Shown here: one piece after another, positions 1 to 6,487 of the stretch | Numbering within the stretch: position 1 is the stretch's first letter | Layout of the letters: each line of letters starts with the position of its first letter | From: an uncultured Eubacterium sp. | GTDB taxonomy: Bacteria > Bacillota > Clostridia > Lachnospirales > Lachnospiraceae | Direction: 5' to 3' | NCBI GenBank assembly: GCA_937915825.1 | Contig: CALGGT010000032.1 | Location: forward strand, 1 to 17,477 | Length of the DNA: 17,477 bases | The notes under the pieces: model-generated | Seen by the model: only the letters and a program-made list of their open reading frames with translations | What the model was told of the DNA's origin: nothing | Databases searched by the model: none | Made by a program: the position numbers and the translations under genes

Positions 1-842
1 ATACGAAGCCAAAGAATTTTTCCGACCTTGTACGAATCGCCGGCCTGTCCCATGGGACTGATGTATGGCTTTCCAATGCCCAGACGCTGATTGCGGAGGG
101 GAAGGCAACCCTTTCTTCCTGTATCTGTACCCGGGATGATATTATGATCTATTTGATCCAAATGGGCGTTGAGAATGAAACGGCCTTTCAGATCATGGAA
201 AAAGTACGAAGGGGAAAAGGACTTACGCCGGAGATGGAAGCAACCATGCGGGAAAATGGAGTGCAGGACTGGTACATCGAATCCTGTAAGAAGATCCAAT
301 ATATGTTTCCGAAAGCCCATGCCATTGCCTATGTGACCATGGCGATCCGCATTGCTTATTTTAAAGTTTATTACCCCCTGGCCTATTACGCCGCTTATTT
401 TAGCATTCGCGCCAAAGGGTTTGATTATGAGAAGATGTGTTTGGGACGGGGGAAACTTCATACGCATATGGAAGAGTACGCAAAACTTGAAAAACCAACG
501 AATTCCGAACAGGATACCATCGACACCATGTATATTGTGGATGAAATGTATGCCAGAGGATATACGTTTATGCCCATTGACCTGTATAAAGCCAAAGCTA
601 CCCGTTTTCAAGTGATTGACGATCAGATCATGCCATCCTTTACTTCTCTGGACGGAATGGGAGAGAAGGTGGCAGAAATGCTGGAAGCGGAAGCGGCCAA
701 AGGACCTTTTAATTCCCAGGCGAATTTGAAAAGTCGGGCCAAGGTACCTTCCAAGAGCGTGGAAAAGATGGTAGATTTAGGAATTATTAAGGACTTACCG
801 TTGTCAGATCAAATATCCCTGGAGGACATCTTTTTAAAATAG
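1..842 (+). CDS. polC: DNA polymerase III PolC-type alpha subunit, 3' end only
   Basis: This is the C-terminal 279 residues of the Gram-positive replicative DNA polymerase PolC; the 5' part lies before the window and the frame is open from base 3. The segment starts in the stretch reading KPKNFSDLVRIAGLSHGTD and continues through WYIESCKKIQYMFPKAHA and AYFKVYYPLAYYAAYF, all close to PolC sequences I know; these belong to the polymerase region and its C-terminal extension. Full-length PolC is usually about 1,430-1,500 residues and also carries an exonuclease and OB domain, not visible here. An internal ATG at 144 opens a shorter frame but is not a start, because homology runs upstream of it. 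The protein ends LSDQISLEDIFLK, where many PolC proteins end in a beta-clamp-binding QLSLF-like peptide, so the tail deviates from that form. No terminator is visible after the TAG stop. Confidence 0.96.
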   Translation, partial: TKPKNFSDLVRIAGLSHGTDVWLSNAQTLIAEGKATLSSCICTRDDIMIYLIQMGVENETAFQIMEKVRRGKGLTPEMEATMRENGVQDWYIESCKKIQYMFPKAHAIAYVTMAIRIAYFKVYYPLAYYAAYFSIRAKGFDYEKMCLGRGKLHTHMEEYAKLEKPTNSEQDTIDTMYIVDEMYARGYTFMPIDLYKAKATRFQVIDDQIMPSFTSLDGMGEKVAEMLEAEAAKGPFNSQANLKSRAKVPSKSVEKMVDLGIIKDLPLSDQISLEDIFLK

Positions 843-905
843 ATTGAAATTCATAAAAGCATATGCTAGAATGTTATTGATTACGAAATGGATTGAAATT
901 CATAA
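842..905. repeat. 15-bp direct repeat after polC stop
   Basis: The 15-mer GATTGAAATTCATAA occurs at 842-856 and again at 891-905, 49 bp apart. The first copy begins on the last base of the polC stop codon and supplies the -35 box of the promoter at 844. The second copy lies in the predicted 5' leader just before the Shine-Dalgarno of the phosphate-transporter-like gene. It has no -10 box at the right distance. It may be a local duplication or a binding-site pair; the sequence does not decide between them. Confidence 0.85.
844..872 (+). promoter_or_regulatory. Sigma-A promoter for the Na/Pi-DUF4153 unit
   Basis: A -35 box TTGAAA (844-849) and a -10 box TAGAAT (867-872) are separated by exactly 17 bp, and TGC just before the -10 box gives an extended -10. 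Transcription would start near 879, giving a leader of about 40 nt before the ATG at 921. The call is by eye from consensus, without a scan score. Confidence 0.7.
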
Positions 906-920
906 TGGAGAGAAAGTAAT

Positions 921-2561
921 ATGACTATTTGGAACGTATTTGAGCTGATGGGTGGACTGGCGTTGTTTATTTTTGGAATGAATCTGCTCAGTGATGGATT
1001 AAAGGTGGCAGCCGGATCTTATCTTAAGAAAATCCTGGAATCCCTGACGCACAACCGCTGGATTGCCATGTTGGTAGGTGCCGGTTTAACGGCAATGATC
1101 CAAAGTTCCAACGCGATCTGTGTAATGGTTGTAGGATTTGTCAATGCCGGCATGATGCAACTGGAACGATCGGTGGGAATCCTCATGGGCGCCAAGATCG
1201 GAACAACCATTACCGGACAGTTGATCGCGTTTAATATTACTCAGATCGCACCGTTGATCGCTTTTATCGGTGTGGCGGTCTTAAGTTTCAGTAAGAAACC
1301 GAAGGTAAAGGTTGTGGGGCAGGTCATTGCCAGTCTGGGCGTTTTGTTTATTGGGTTGGGGATGATGAGTTCCACCATGGAGCCTTTAAGGAACGCTACC
1401 TGGTTCCGTCAGGTATTATCGCAGTTATCCAATCCCATCTTAGGAGTTTTGGTGGGAGTCATCTTTACGGTGATCATCCAAAGTGCATCGGCTTCCATCG
1501 GTGTACTGCAGATCATGGTCTTAGGCGGCGTGATCGGTTTTGAGAACGCGTTCTTTGTTATGGTGGGGATGAACATCGGCGCCAGTGTGGCTCCGGCTTT
1601 AGCATCCATAGGAGCAACCAAGGATGCCAAACGCGTGGCATTTATCGTATTCCTCTTTGAATTTTTAGGAATGCTGCTGTTCTTATTAACTTACAAATTT
1701 ATTCCGTTCCTGACCTGGATGGAGGCGTCTTCTGCCAATCCGTCCCGTCAGATCGCGAATGCCAATACCATATTCAACATTGTAACTGTGGCCTGTTGTC
1801 TTCCTTTGTCCTCTTACCTGGTTCGAATCGCGAAATTTGTAATACCCGGAGAGGATCAGAAAGAAGAGAGAGCGCTTCATTACATTGACAGCACCGGTTA
1901 TCAAACAGGTACCGTACTTTTAGAGCAGATTGATATGGAAGTAGGACGTATGCAAAATCTGGTTCGTGCCAACATTGTAGCAGCGAATCGAATGTTTTTT
2001 GAAAAAGATCTCTACGATAAAGAAAAATTCGATGAGAACGAAAGTACCGTGGATTTTCTGAACAATGAGATCACGAAAAGCCTGATCCGTCTGGGCGAGA
2101 TGGACATTAACGAAGATCAGGCCTCTCATGTCGGTAATCTGTATCACATTGTTACCGATTTGGAACGGATCGGCGATCACGCGGAAAACATTGCCGGTTA
2201 CGCGGAGATCCTACATGAGAATAAATTGGAATTTTCCAACAAAGCCTCCAAGGATCTGAAAGTCTTAACGGATAAGACCGTTGAAATCTATGATATGGCT
2301 TGTGTTCATTTTAACAATCCTTCTGCCAATACATATCGTTCCATCTATGATCTGGAAGAAAAGATCGACCGGATCGTAGATAAAATGCGCAACAGCAACA
2401 TTAAACGGTTAAGTAAGATGAAATGCGGCGCCACCCAGGGGTTGTATTTAAGTGAAACCCTGGTCGATCTGGAGCGTATGGCGGATCATTCGTTAAACAT
2501 TGCCAAAGCGACCAAGCGTTACGATTTAAAATCCGACACACTGGATGAAGATGTGATATAG
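921..2561 (+). CDS. Na/Pi cotransporter family protein with C-terminal PhoU-like domain
   Basis: The 546-residue protein is an inner-membrane carrier of the Na+/phosphate cotransporter (NptA/YjbB-like) family. The N-terminal 300 residues are hydrophobic and contain the family's inverted duplication. Each half has a QSS-type signature: QSSNA at 61-65 and QSASAS at 187-192, each followed by glycine-rich helices (for example VGMNIGASVAPALAS at 215-229). Residues 330-535 are a helical cytoplasmic PhoU-like region with two matching motifs, LERIGDHAENIA (414-425) and LERMADHSLNIA (517-528), whose acidic residues bind metal in PhoU proteins. Shine-Dalgarno GGAG at 907 supports the ATG at 921. A 13-nt gap couples it to the next gene. 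The family is established; phosphate as substrate is inferred, and some relatives may move other anions. No PstSCAB or phosphate regulator is nearby. Confidence 0.9.
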   Translation: MTIWNVFELMGGLALFIFGMNLLSDGLKVAAGSYLKKILESLTHNRWIAMLVGAGLTAMIQSSNAICVMVVGFVNAGMMQLERSVGILMGAKIGTTITGQLIAFNITQIAPLIAFIGVAVLSFSKKPKVKVVGQVIASLGVLFIGLGMMSSTMEPLRNATWFRQVLSQLSNPILGVLVGVIFTVIIQSASASIGVLQIMVLGGVIGFENAFFVMVGMNIGASVAPALASIGATKDAKRVAFIVFLFEFLGMLLFLLTYKFIPFLTWMEASSANPSRQIANANTIFNIVTVACCLPLSSYLVRIAKFVIPGEDQKEERALHYIDSTGYQTGTVLLEQIDMEVGRMQNLVRANIVAANRMFFEKDLYDKEKFDENESTVDFLNNEITKSLIRLGEMDINEDQASHVGNLYHIVTDLERIGDHAENIAGYAEILHENKLEFSNKASKDLKVLTDKTVEIYDMACVHFNNPSANTYRSIYDLEEKIDRIVDKMRNSNIKRLSKMKCGATQGLYLSETLVDLERMADHSLNIAKATKRYDLKSDTLDEDVI

Positions 2562-2574
2562 GAGGAATACCGGT

Positions 2575-4299
2575 ATGAAAAAATTCTGGACAGGATTGTT
2601 CACGGCTATTCAACAACGTGTTACGTCAACGTTAAATCATTATCCTTTGTCGGTTCTATGTGTGTTTATAACGGGATTGATGGGTGCCATCAATTTTGAT
2701 AAACCTAATATGGAGGAGAGTTGGATCGCGCGAGTGGTTATCTTTCTAGCGATCATGGCGGTGTTTGCCTTATTTACCGAGACTTATTTTCCCTGGAACG
2801 AGTGGATATTACAGAAGAAATATGTCCTTCCCGGTATTTTTCTGGTATTGGGAGTTGTTGTTTCCTTTGCCACACAGTACCTGATCCTAAACGAATCCAT
2901 CAAACTCTCCGGACTTTCCCATGAGGAATTTGTTGAGTTATATACCCGTTGGATCGGTTGTCTGTTGGGGGTTCTTGGATTATTATCTCTTTATCGTATG
3001 TATAAAAACTCTCAGGATACTTTTGTAAATTATGGGTTTCGCGCCTTTTGTTCGGCGATTGAAACCACTTTGGTTTACGGTCTTTTTGCGATCGGTCTCT
3101 TCCTGATCTTTCTGATCATTAACGCCTTGTTGTTTGATACCGATGATTTCGTGGGACGAGTGGAGATCGTACTTTGTTCGGCCATTTATTATCCGGGGCT
3201 TTTATTCGCATTCTCAAACCCGAAAAAAGAAGTGGGAAAATTTGCCAAGGGGATCATGAAATTTGTTTTAACGCCTATGTTGCTTCTTTCATTTCTAGTG
3301 GTTTACCTTTACATCGTAAAAATCTTAATCCAATGGAAATTGCCTTCCAATGAAGTGTTTTCTATTTTATCGGCGGTGTTTATTGTAGGTCTTCCCGTCT
3401 GGACCATGACCATGAGTTTAAAAGAAACGATGATGGGAAAGATTTCCGCCTTTTTACCTTACGTATTTATCCCTTTTGTTTTTTTACAAAGCGTATCCCT
3501 GGGATTGCGGATCCATCAATATGGTTTTACGGCCTCCCGTTATTGGGGGTTGATCTTATTGATCTTAGAGGTTGGGTACCTGATCCTTTACGGAATCCGA
3601 CGGGGAAAATATGTAGAATACATAACGTTCTATGCCATGATGGTTTTTGTGTTAAGTCTTTTATGCCCGGGAATCAACCAATTTGCAGTTGTGACCCATT
3701 CTTTAAAGCAAACCTTATCCCAGGCGTCTGAAATTTATGATTTCGAAGCCCTTGAGGAGGAACAAAAGGATAAAATATCCGATGCATACCGAACGATTAC
3801 AAGAGAGGGAGGCTTTGAAGGGCAGGTATTCCTTAAAAACACCTTAACGGAAGAACAATGTAATAAGATTGAGAACATTCATAATTCTTATTATCAAACC
3901 GATGGAAAAAAATATATATCCAGGCAAGTGAAATCCTCGGCGGTTCCGTTGGGAAATTATGCGTATATGTATAAATTTGAAACACGAGATTACGATGATA
4001 CCGAAGCGGCGGATTTAAAACACCTTCCCATTAGCTTTGATCAAAATAGTGATAAATCGAACCGTGAGACGCTGGATCTGGAAGCCTTCTTTCAGGAAGA
4101 ATATCGAAGAGATCCGGAAACAAAAGAAGACAATCGGTATATCAACCAACCGGCTACGGTGAAACTTCCCAACGGGGATGCTGTTTATATATGTGAATAC
4201 AGCGCTTACACCAAGCAAGGAGATGGGGAGGAAGGAAAATATTATTCTCTGAATATCCAGGGGTATTACTTTACCAATCAATTAAAAGAAGTGGACTAA
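2575..4299 (+). CDS. DUF4153-type polytopic membrane protein
   Basis: A 574-residue membrane protein of unknown function. Roughly eleven hydrophobic segments can be seen: about 24-40, 52-68, 83-103, 127-141, 163-187, 198-213, 229-251, 261-280, 290-309, 324-340 and 349-366. They are followed by about 200 soluble, charged residues (370-574) rich in E, D, K and Y. The pattern around 230-280 (KFVLTPMLLL, then YLYIVKILIQWKLP) resembles DUF4153 proteins of Firmicutes as I remember them; this assignment is from memory, not a search. The Shine-Dalgarno GGAGG (2561-2565) overlaps the stop of the preceding transporter gene, so the two are probably translated and transcribed together. The soluble tail has no catalytic motif I recognise. 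A link to phosphate or envelope physiology is inference from the shared operon only. Confidence 0.75.
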   Translation: MKKFWTGLFTAIQQRVTSTLNHYPLSVLCVFITGLMGAINFDKPNMEESWIARVVIFLAIMAVFALFTETYFPWNEWILQKKYVLPGIFLVLGVVVSFATQYLILNESIKLSGLSHEEFVELYTRWIGCLLGVLGLLSLYRMYKNSQDTFVNYGFRAFCSAIETTLVYGLFAIGLFLIFLIINALLFDTDDFVGRVEIVLCSAIYYPGLLFAFSNPKKEVGKFAKGIMKFVLTPMLLLSFLVVYLYIVKILIQWKLPSNEVFSILSAVFIVGLPVWTMTMSLKETMMGKISAFLPYVFIPFVFLQSVSLGLRIHQYGFTASRYWGLILLILEVGYLILYGIRRGKYVEYITFYAMMVFVLSLLCPGINQFAVVTHSLKQTLSQASEIYDFEALEEEQKDKISDAYRTITREGGFEGQVFLKNTLTEEQCNKIENIHNSYYQTDGKKYISRQVKSSAVPLGNYAYMYKFETRDYDDTEAADLKHLPISFDQNSDKSNRETLDLEAFFQEEYRRDPETKEDNRYINQPATVKLPNGDAVYICEYSAYTKQGDGEEGKYYSLNIQGYYFTNQLKEVD

Positions 4300-4305
4300 A
4301 AAATG

Positions 4306-4424
4306 TAGCCTGGGGAGACAGGTTGCTGATTCGTCGATTCAGCCTAACATCCCTCTTGAAAGCAAGCTTTTCGGCGGTGCTAGGCTAGATCGACGGTGAA
4401 TCGTAAAAAAAAATCATTTTTTTT
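4306..4424 (+). other. Foldable non-coding element between the DUF4153 gene and tRNA-Glu
   Basis: A small hairpin (CCTG 4309-4312 with CAGG 4319-4322) precedes a long imperfect stem: GATTC 4328-4332 with GAATC 4398-4402, GTCGAT 4333-4338 with ATCGAC 4389-4394, and AGCCTA 4341-4346 with TAGGCT 4381-4386. The 34-nt apex can form a further hairpin (CTTG 4355-4358 with CAAG 4363-4366). TAGCCT at 4306-4311 could compete for the same 3' strand (AGGCTA 4382-4387). A9 (4405-4413) and T8 (4417-4424) follow. It may be the 3' end or terminator of the upstream unit, a small RNA, or a dispersed palindromic element. It matches no RNA family I know. The T-tract begins 14 nt after the stem, so it is not a textbook terminator. 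Confidence 0.5.
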
Positions 4425-4434
4425 CAAAAAGTGG

Positions 4435-4463
4435 TTGACAAACAAGAATCTTTTCGGTAAAAT
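4435..4463 (+). promoter_or_regulatory. Strong sigma-A promoter of tRNA-Glu (and possibly of the rimP-nusA operon)
   Basis: A perfect -35 box TTGACA (4435-4440) and a -10 box TAAAAT (4458-4463) are separated by 17 bp. Transcription would start near 4470, leaving a leader of only about 7 nt before the mature tRNA 5' end at 4477. No other promoter was recognised before rimP at 4625, so this promoter may also feed the downstream operon. Confidence 0.85.
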
Positions 4464-4476
4464 AATTCTTGTTTGT
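4438..4476. repeat. Perfect 12-bp inverted repeat spanning the tRNA-Glu -10 box
   Basis: ACAAACAAGAAT (4438-4449) and ATTCTTGTTTGT (4465-4476) are exact reverse complements separated by 15 bp. The left arm starts inside the -35 box, the -10 box sits in the spacer, and the right arm ends at the base before the tRNA. Because the predicted start site (about 4470) is inside the right arm, the left arm is not transcribed. The dyad would therefore act as DNA, for example as an operator, if it acts at all. Confidence 0.8.
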
Positions 4477-4548
4477 GGTCCGTTGGTCAAGCGGCTAAGA
4501 CGCTGCCCTCTCACGGCAGAAACAGGGGTTCGATTCCCCTACGGACTA
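4477..4548 (+). tRNA. tRNA-Glu, anticodon CTC
   Basis: The 72-nt cloverleaf has an acceptor stem GGTCCGT (4477-4483) paired with ACGGACT (4541-4547) and discriminator A at 4548. The anticodon stem CTGCC/GGCAG (4503-4507, 4515-4519) encloses the loop CTCTCAC with anticodon CTC at 4510-4512, which reads GAG. The T arm AGGGG-TTCGATT-CCCCT is standard. The 3' CCA is not encoded and must be added after transcription. The gene stands alone between its own promoter and a terminator hairpin, directly before rimP. Confidence 0.97.
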
Positions 4549-4569
4549 TTTCAGTAACAGTAAGATTTC

Positions 4570-4602
4570 AACGAGTGGACCTATGTCCACTCGTTTCGTT
4601 TC
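4570..4602 (+). terminator. Intrinsic terminator or attenuator between tRNA-Glu and rimP
   Basis: The hairpin AACGAGTGGAC (4570-4580), loop CTAT, GTCCACTCGTT (4585-4595) has an 11-bp perfect stem. The tail after the stem, TCGTTTC, is T-rich but broken by C and G, which predicts a weak terminator. It ends the tRNA transcript 22 nt after the mature 3' end and lies 23 nt before the rimP start. A weak tail here would allow read-through into rimP-nusA. Confidence 0.8.
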
Positions 4603-4624
4603 ATATATGAGAAAGGTTTGTGCC

Positions 4625-5122
4625 ATGGGGAGAAAAGAACGAATTGAAGAAAGCACCATTCAGCTCGTAACGCCGATTGTGGAAGAACAGGGCTATGAGT
4701 TGGTGGATGTTGAGTATACCAAGGACAAAGAGGATACGCATTTAATCGTGTATTTAGACCGGGAAGGCGGAATTGATCTGAATGCCATCACCGAGATAAC
4801 GGCTCCGATTTCCGAAGCCCTGGATCAGAAGGATCTGATTGCGGGAGCTTATATTTTGGAGGTCAGTTCCCCGGATTTATCCAGACCCTTTAAACGACCG
4901 AGAGATTTTGAGAAGAATCTGGGAAAAGATGTAGAATTTAAATTGTATCAACCCTTTCAATTTGAGATGGACGGGAAAAAATATTCCGATAAAGAATTTG
5001 TTGGCATATTAAAAGGATATCAACAGGATCAGGAACAGGTAACCATCGGCTTTACCGATACGGAAGAATATCAGTTTTCACTAAAAGATTTGGTATGGAT
5101 CCGAAGCTATATAGAATTTTAA
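4625..5122 (+). CDS. rimP: Ribosome maturation factor RimP
   Basis: RimP (YlxS in Bacillus) assists late maturation of the 30S subunit. The 165-residue product is of normal family size, with the N-terminal alpha/beta domain (PIVEEQGYELVDVEY, about 16-30) and the family signature YILEVSSPDLSRPFKRPRDF near 76-95. The usual form of that signature is SSPGLxRPL, so SSPDLSRPF is a mild variant. The C-terminal SH3-like domain follows. An in-frame ATG at 4583 would lie in the loop of the terminator hairpin and has no ribosome binding site; another is at 4607. I chose the ATG at 4625 because GAGAAAGG (4609-4616) is 8 nt upstream and the protein then aligns with family N-termini. It is the first gene of the nusA-infB operon, as in most bacteria. 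Confidence 0.94.
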   Translation: MGRKERIEESTIQLVTPIVEEQGYELVDVEYTKDKEDTHLIVYLDREGGIDLNAITEITAPISEALDQKDLIAGAYILEVSSPDLSRPFKRPRDFEKNLGKDVEFKLYQPFQFEMDGKKYSDKEFVGILKGYQQDQEQVTIGFTDTEEYQFSLKDLVWIRSYIEF

Positions 5123-5135
5123 AACGGAGGTTGTT

Positions 5136-6212
5136 ATGAGTAAGAGAACCAGCAAAAAAGCAAATCAGGGCGGTAATATCATGGAAGCATTGGATGCATT
5201 GTCAGCTGAGAAGAATATTTCCAAAGACATTTTGATCGAAGCCATTAAAAAATCCATCTTGGATGCTTGCAAAAAGCAGTATAAGAACGCGGATAACATT
5301 CGTGTAGTTTTGGATGAAGAGAAGAATGAGTTCCATGTATATCAGGATAAGGAAGTGGTAGAAGAAGTAGAGAATCCCAGTCTTCAGATTTCCCTGGAAG
5401 AAGCCGAAAAAGAATATAAGGTCAAGGAATTGGGCGCCACGGTCTCCATCGAGATCGAGCCTAAGAATTTCCAGAGGATTCCTGCTCAAACTGCGAAACA
5501 AACGGTGGTTCAGAAGATCCGTGAAGAGGAACGTTCCTCTCTCTATGAAATGTATTCGGAATTGGAAAAGAACATTGTAACCGGTGTGGTGCAACGTAAA
5601 ATGGATCGGAATTACCTGGTCAACATTGGAAAGACCGATGCCATCTTATCGGAGATGGAGCAGGTAAAAACAGAACAATTCCAATCCCATGAGAAAATAA
5701 AATTATATATTACGGAAGTGAAAAATACCAACAAGGGACCGAAGGTGATCATCAGCCGTACCCATCCGGAGCTTGTAAAGCGTTTGTTTGAATTACAAGT
5801 CAGTGAGATCCAAAACGGTGTGGTTGAACTGGTAAATGTATCCAGAGAACCGGGATCCCGTTCCAAGATCGCCGTTCGCAGCATGAATCCGGATGTGGAT
5901 CCGGTTGGTGCCTGCGTAGGTGTAAATGGAAGTCGTGTGAATGCAGTCGTGGAAGAGCTTCGCGGTGAGAAGATCGACATTATCGAATGGGATGAGAATC
6001 CCCAGGTGTTTATTGAGCATGCCTTAAGCCCTTCCAGAGTTCTGTCCGTTACCGTTGATCCGGAAGAAAAGACATCCCGTGTGATCGTTCCGGATTATCA
6101 ATTGTCATTGGCAATCGGTAAGGAAGGTCAAAATGTACGTCTGGCTGCGAAACTTACCGGATATAAGATTGATATTAAGAGTGAGACCCAGGCGTTGGAG
6201 GAAAGTGAATAA
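5136..6212 (+). CDS. nusA: Transcription termination/antitermination factor NusA
   Basis: NusA binds RNA polymerase and nascent RNA and modulates pausing, intrinsic termination and antitermination. The 358-residue protein has the RNAP-binding N-terminal domain (about 16-140, with RIPAQTAKQTVVQKIREEE at 114-132), an S1 domain (about 146-212), KH1 with a GVNG loop (262-265) and KH2 with a GKEG loop (328-331) in SLAIGKEGQNVRLAAKLTG. It ends soon after KH2, so the acidic repeats of E. coli NusA are absent, as is usual in Firmicutes. The KH1 loop lacks the lysine I expect at the third position. The start at 5136 has a strong GGAGG (5126-5130). This gives about 15 basic extra residues before the conserved MEALDALSAEK; ATG 5181 is the alternative. 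The gene is 13 nt after rimP. Confidence 0.96.
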   Translation: MSKRTSKKANQGGNIMEALDALSAEKNISKDILIEAIKKSILDACKKQYKNADNIRVVLDEEKNEFHVYQDKEVVEEVENPSLQISLEEAEKEYKVKELGATVSIEIEPKNFQRIPAQTAKQTVVQKIREEERSSLYEMYSELEKNIVTGVVQRKMDRNYLVNIGKTDAILSEMEQVKTEQFQSHEKIKLYITEVKNTNKGPKVIISRTHPELVKRLFELQVSEIQNGVVELVNVSREPGSRSKIAVRSMNPDVDPVGACVGVNGSRVNAVVEELRGEKIDIIEWDENPQVFIEHALSPSRVLSVTVDPEEKTSRVIVPDYQLSLAIGKEGQNVRLAAKLTGYKIDIKSETQALEESE

Positions 6213-6214
6213 AC

Positions 6215-6487
6215 ATGCAAAAAAAAATACCCATGAGGACTTGTGTAGGGTGCTTGAAAAGTTTTCCGGGGAATGAATTGATACGATTGGTAAGAGTAAA
6301 AACCGAAGACGGTGTTCAATACATGGTGAACCCAACCGGCAGAAAGAACGGCCGCAGCGCCTATTTATGTAAAAATTCGGAATGTCTTGCCAAAGCAAAG
6401 AAGAATCGGGGATTCCATCGTTCTTTGAAAGAATCGATCCCGGATTCCTGCTACGACGAGATAGAAAGGATACTGGAGATTGAATAA
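6215..6487 (+). CDS. rnpM: RNase P modulator RnpM (YlxR family)
   Basis: A 90-residue YlxR/DUF448 protein. The diagnostic motifs are RTCVGC at 8-13, NPTGRKNGRSAYLC at 39-52 and a second cysteine pair partner at C57 (KNSECL). The four cysteines C10, C13, C52 and C57 could bind a metal, although this is not proven. In Bacillus this protein has been described as a small RNA-binding factor that interacts with RNase P RNA and lowers its activity. The ATG at 6215 is 2 nt after the nusA stop, with GGAGGAAAG at 6197-6205 inside the end of nusA. The 3' end overlaps ylxQ by 8 nt, so translation is probably coupled. Confidence 0.92.
   Translation: MQKKIPMRTCVGCLKSFPGNELIRLVRVKTEDGVQYMVNPTGRKNGRSAYLCKNSECLAKAKKNRGFHRSLKESIPDSCYDEIERILEIE

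Noticed and set aside
4405..4424. A9-TCA-T8 as a bidirectional intrinsic terminator
   Set aside because: An A/T-only stem with a 3-nt loop is too weak, and the T-tract is 14 nt from the GC-containing stem. It may still assist termination.
4583..4624. Upstream ATG that would extend RimP by 14 residues
   Set aside because: It lies in the loop of the terminator hairpin and has no ribosome binding site, and the extension does not look like RimP. ATG 4625 has GAGAAAGG at the right distance.
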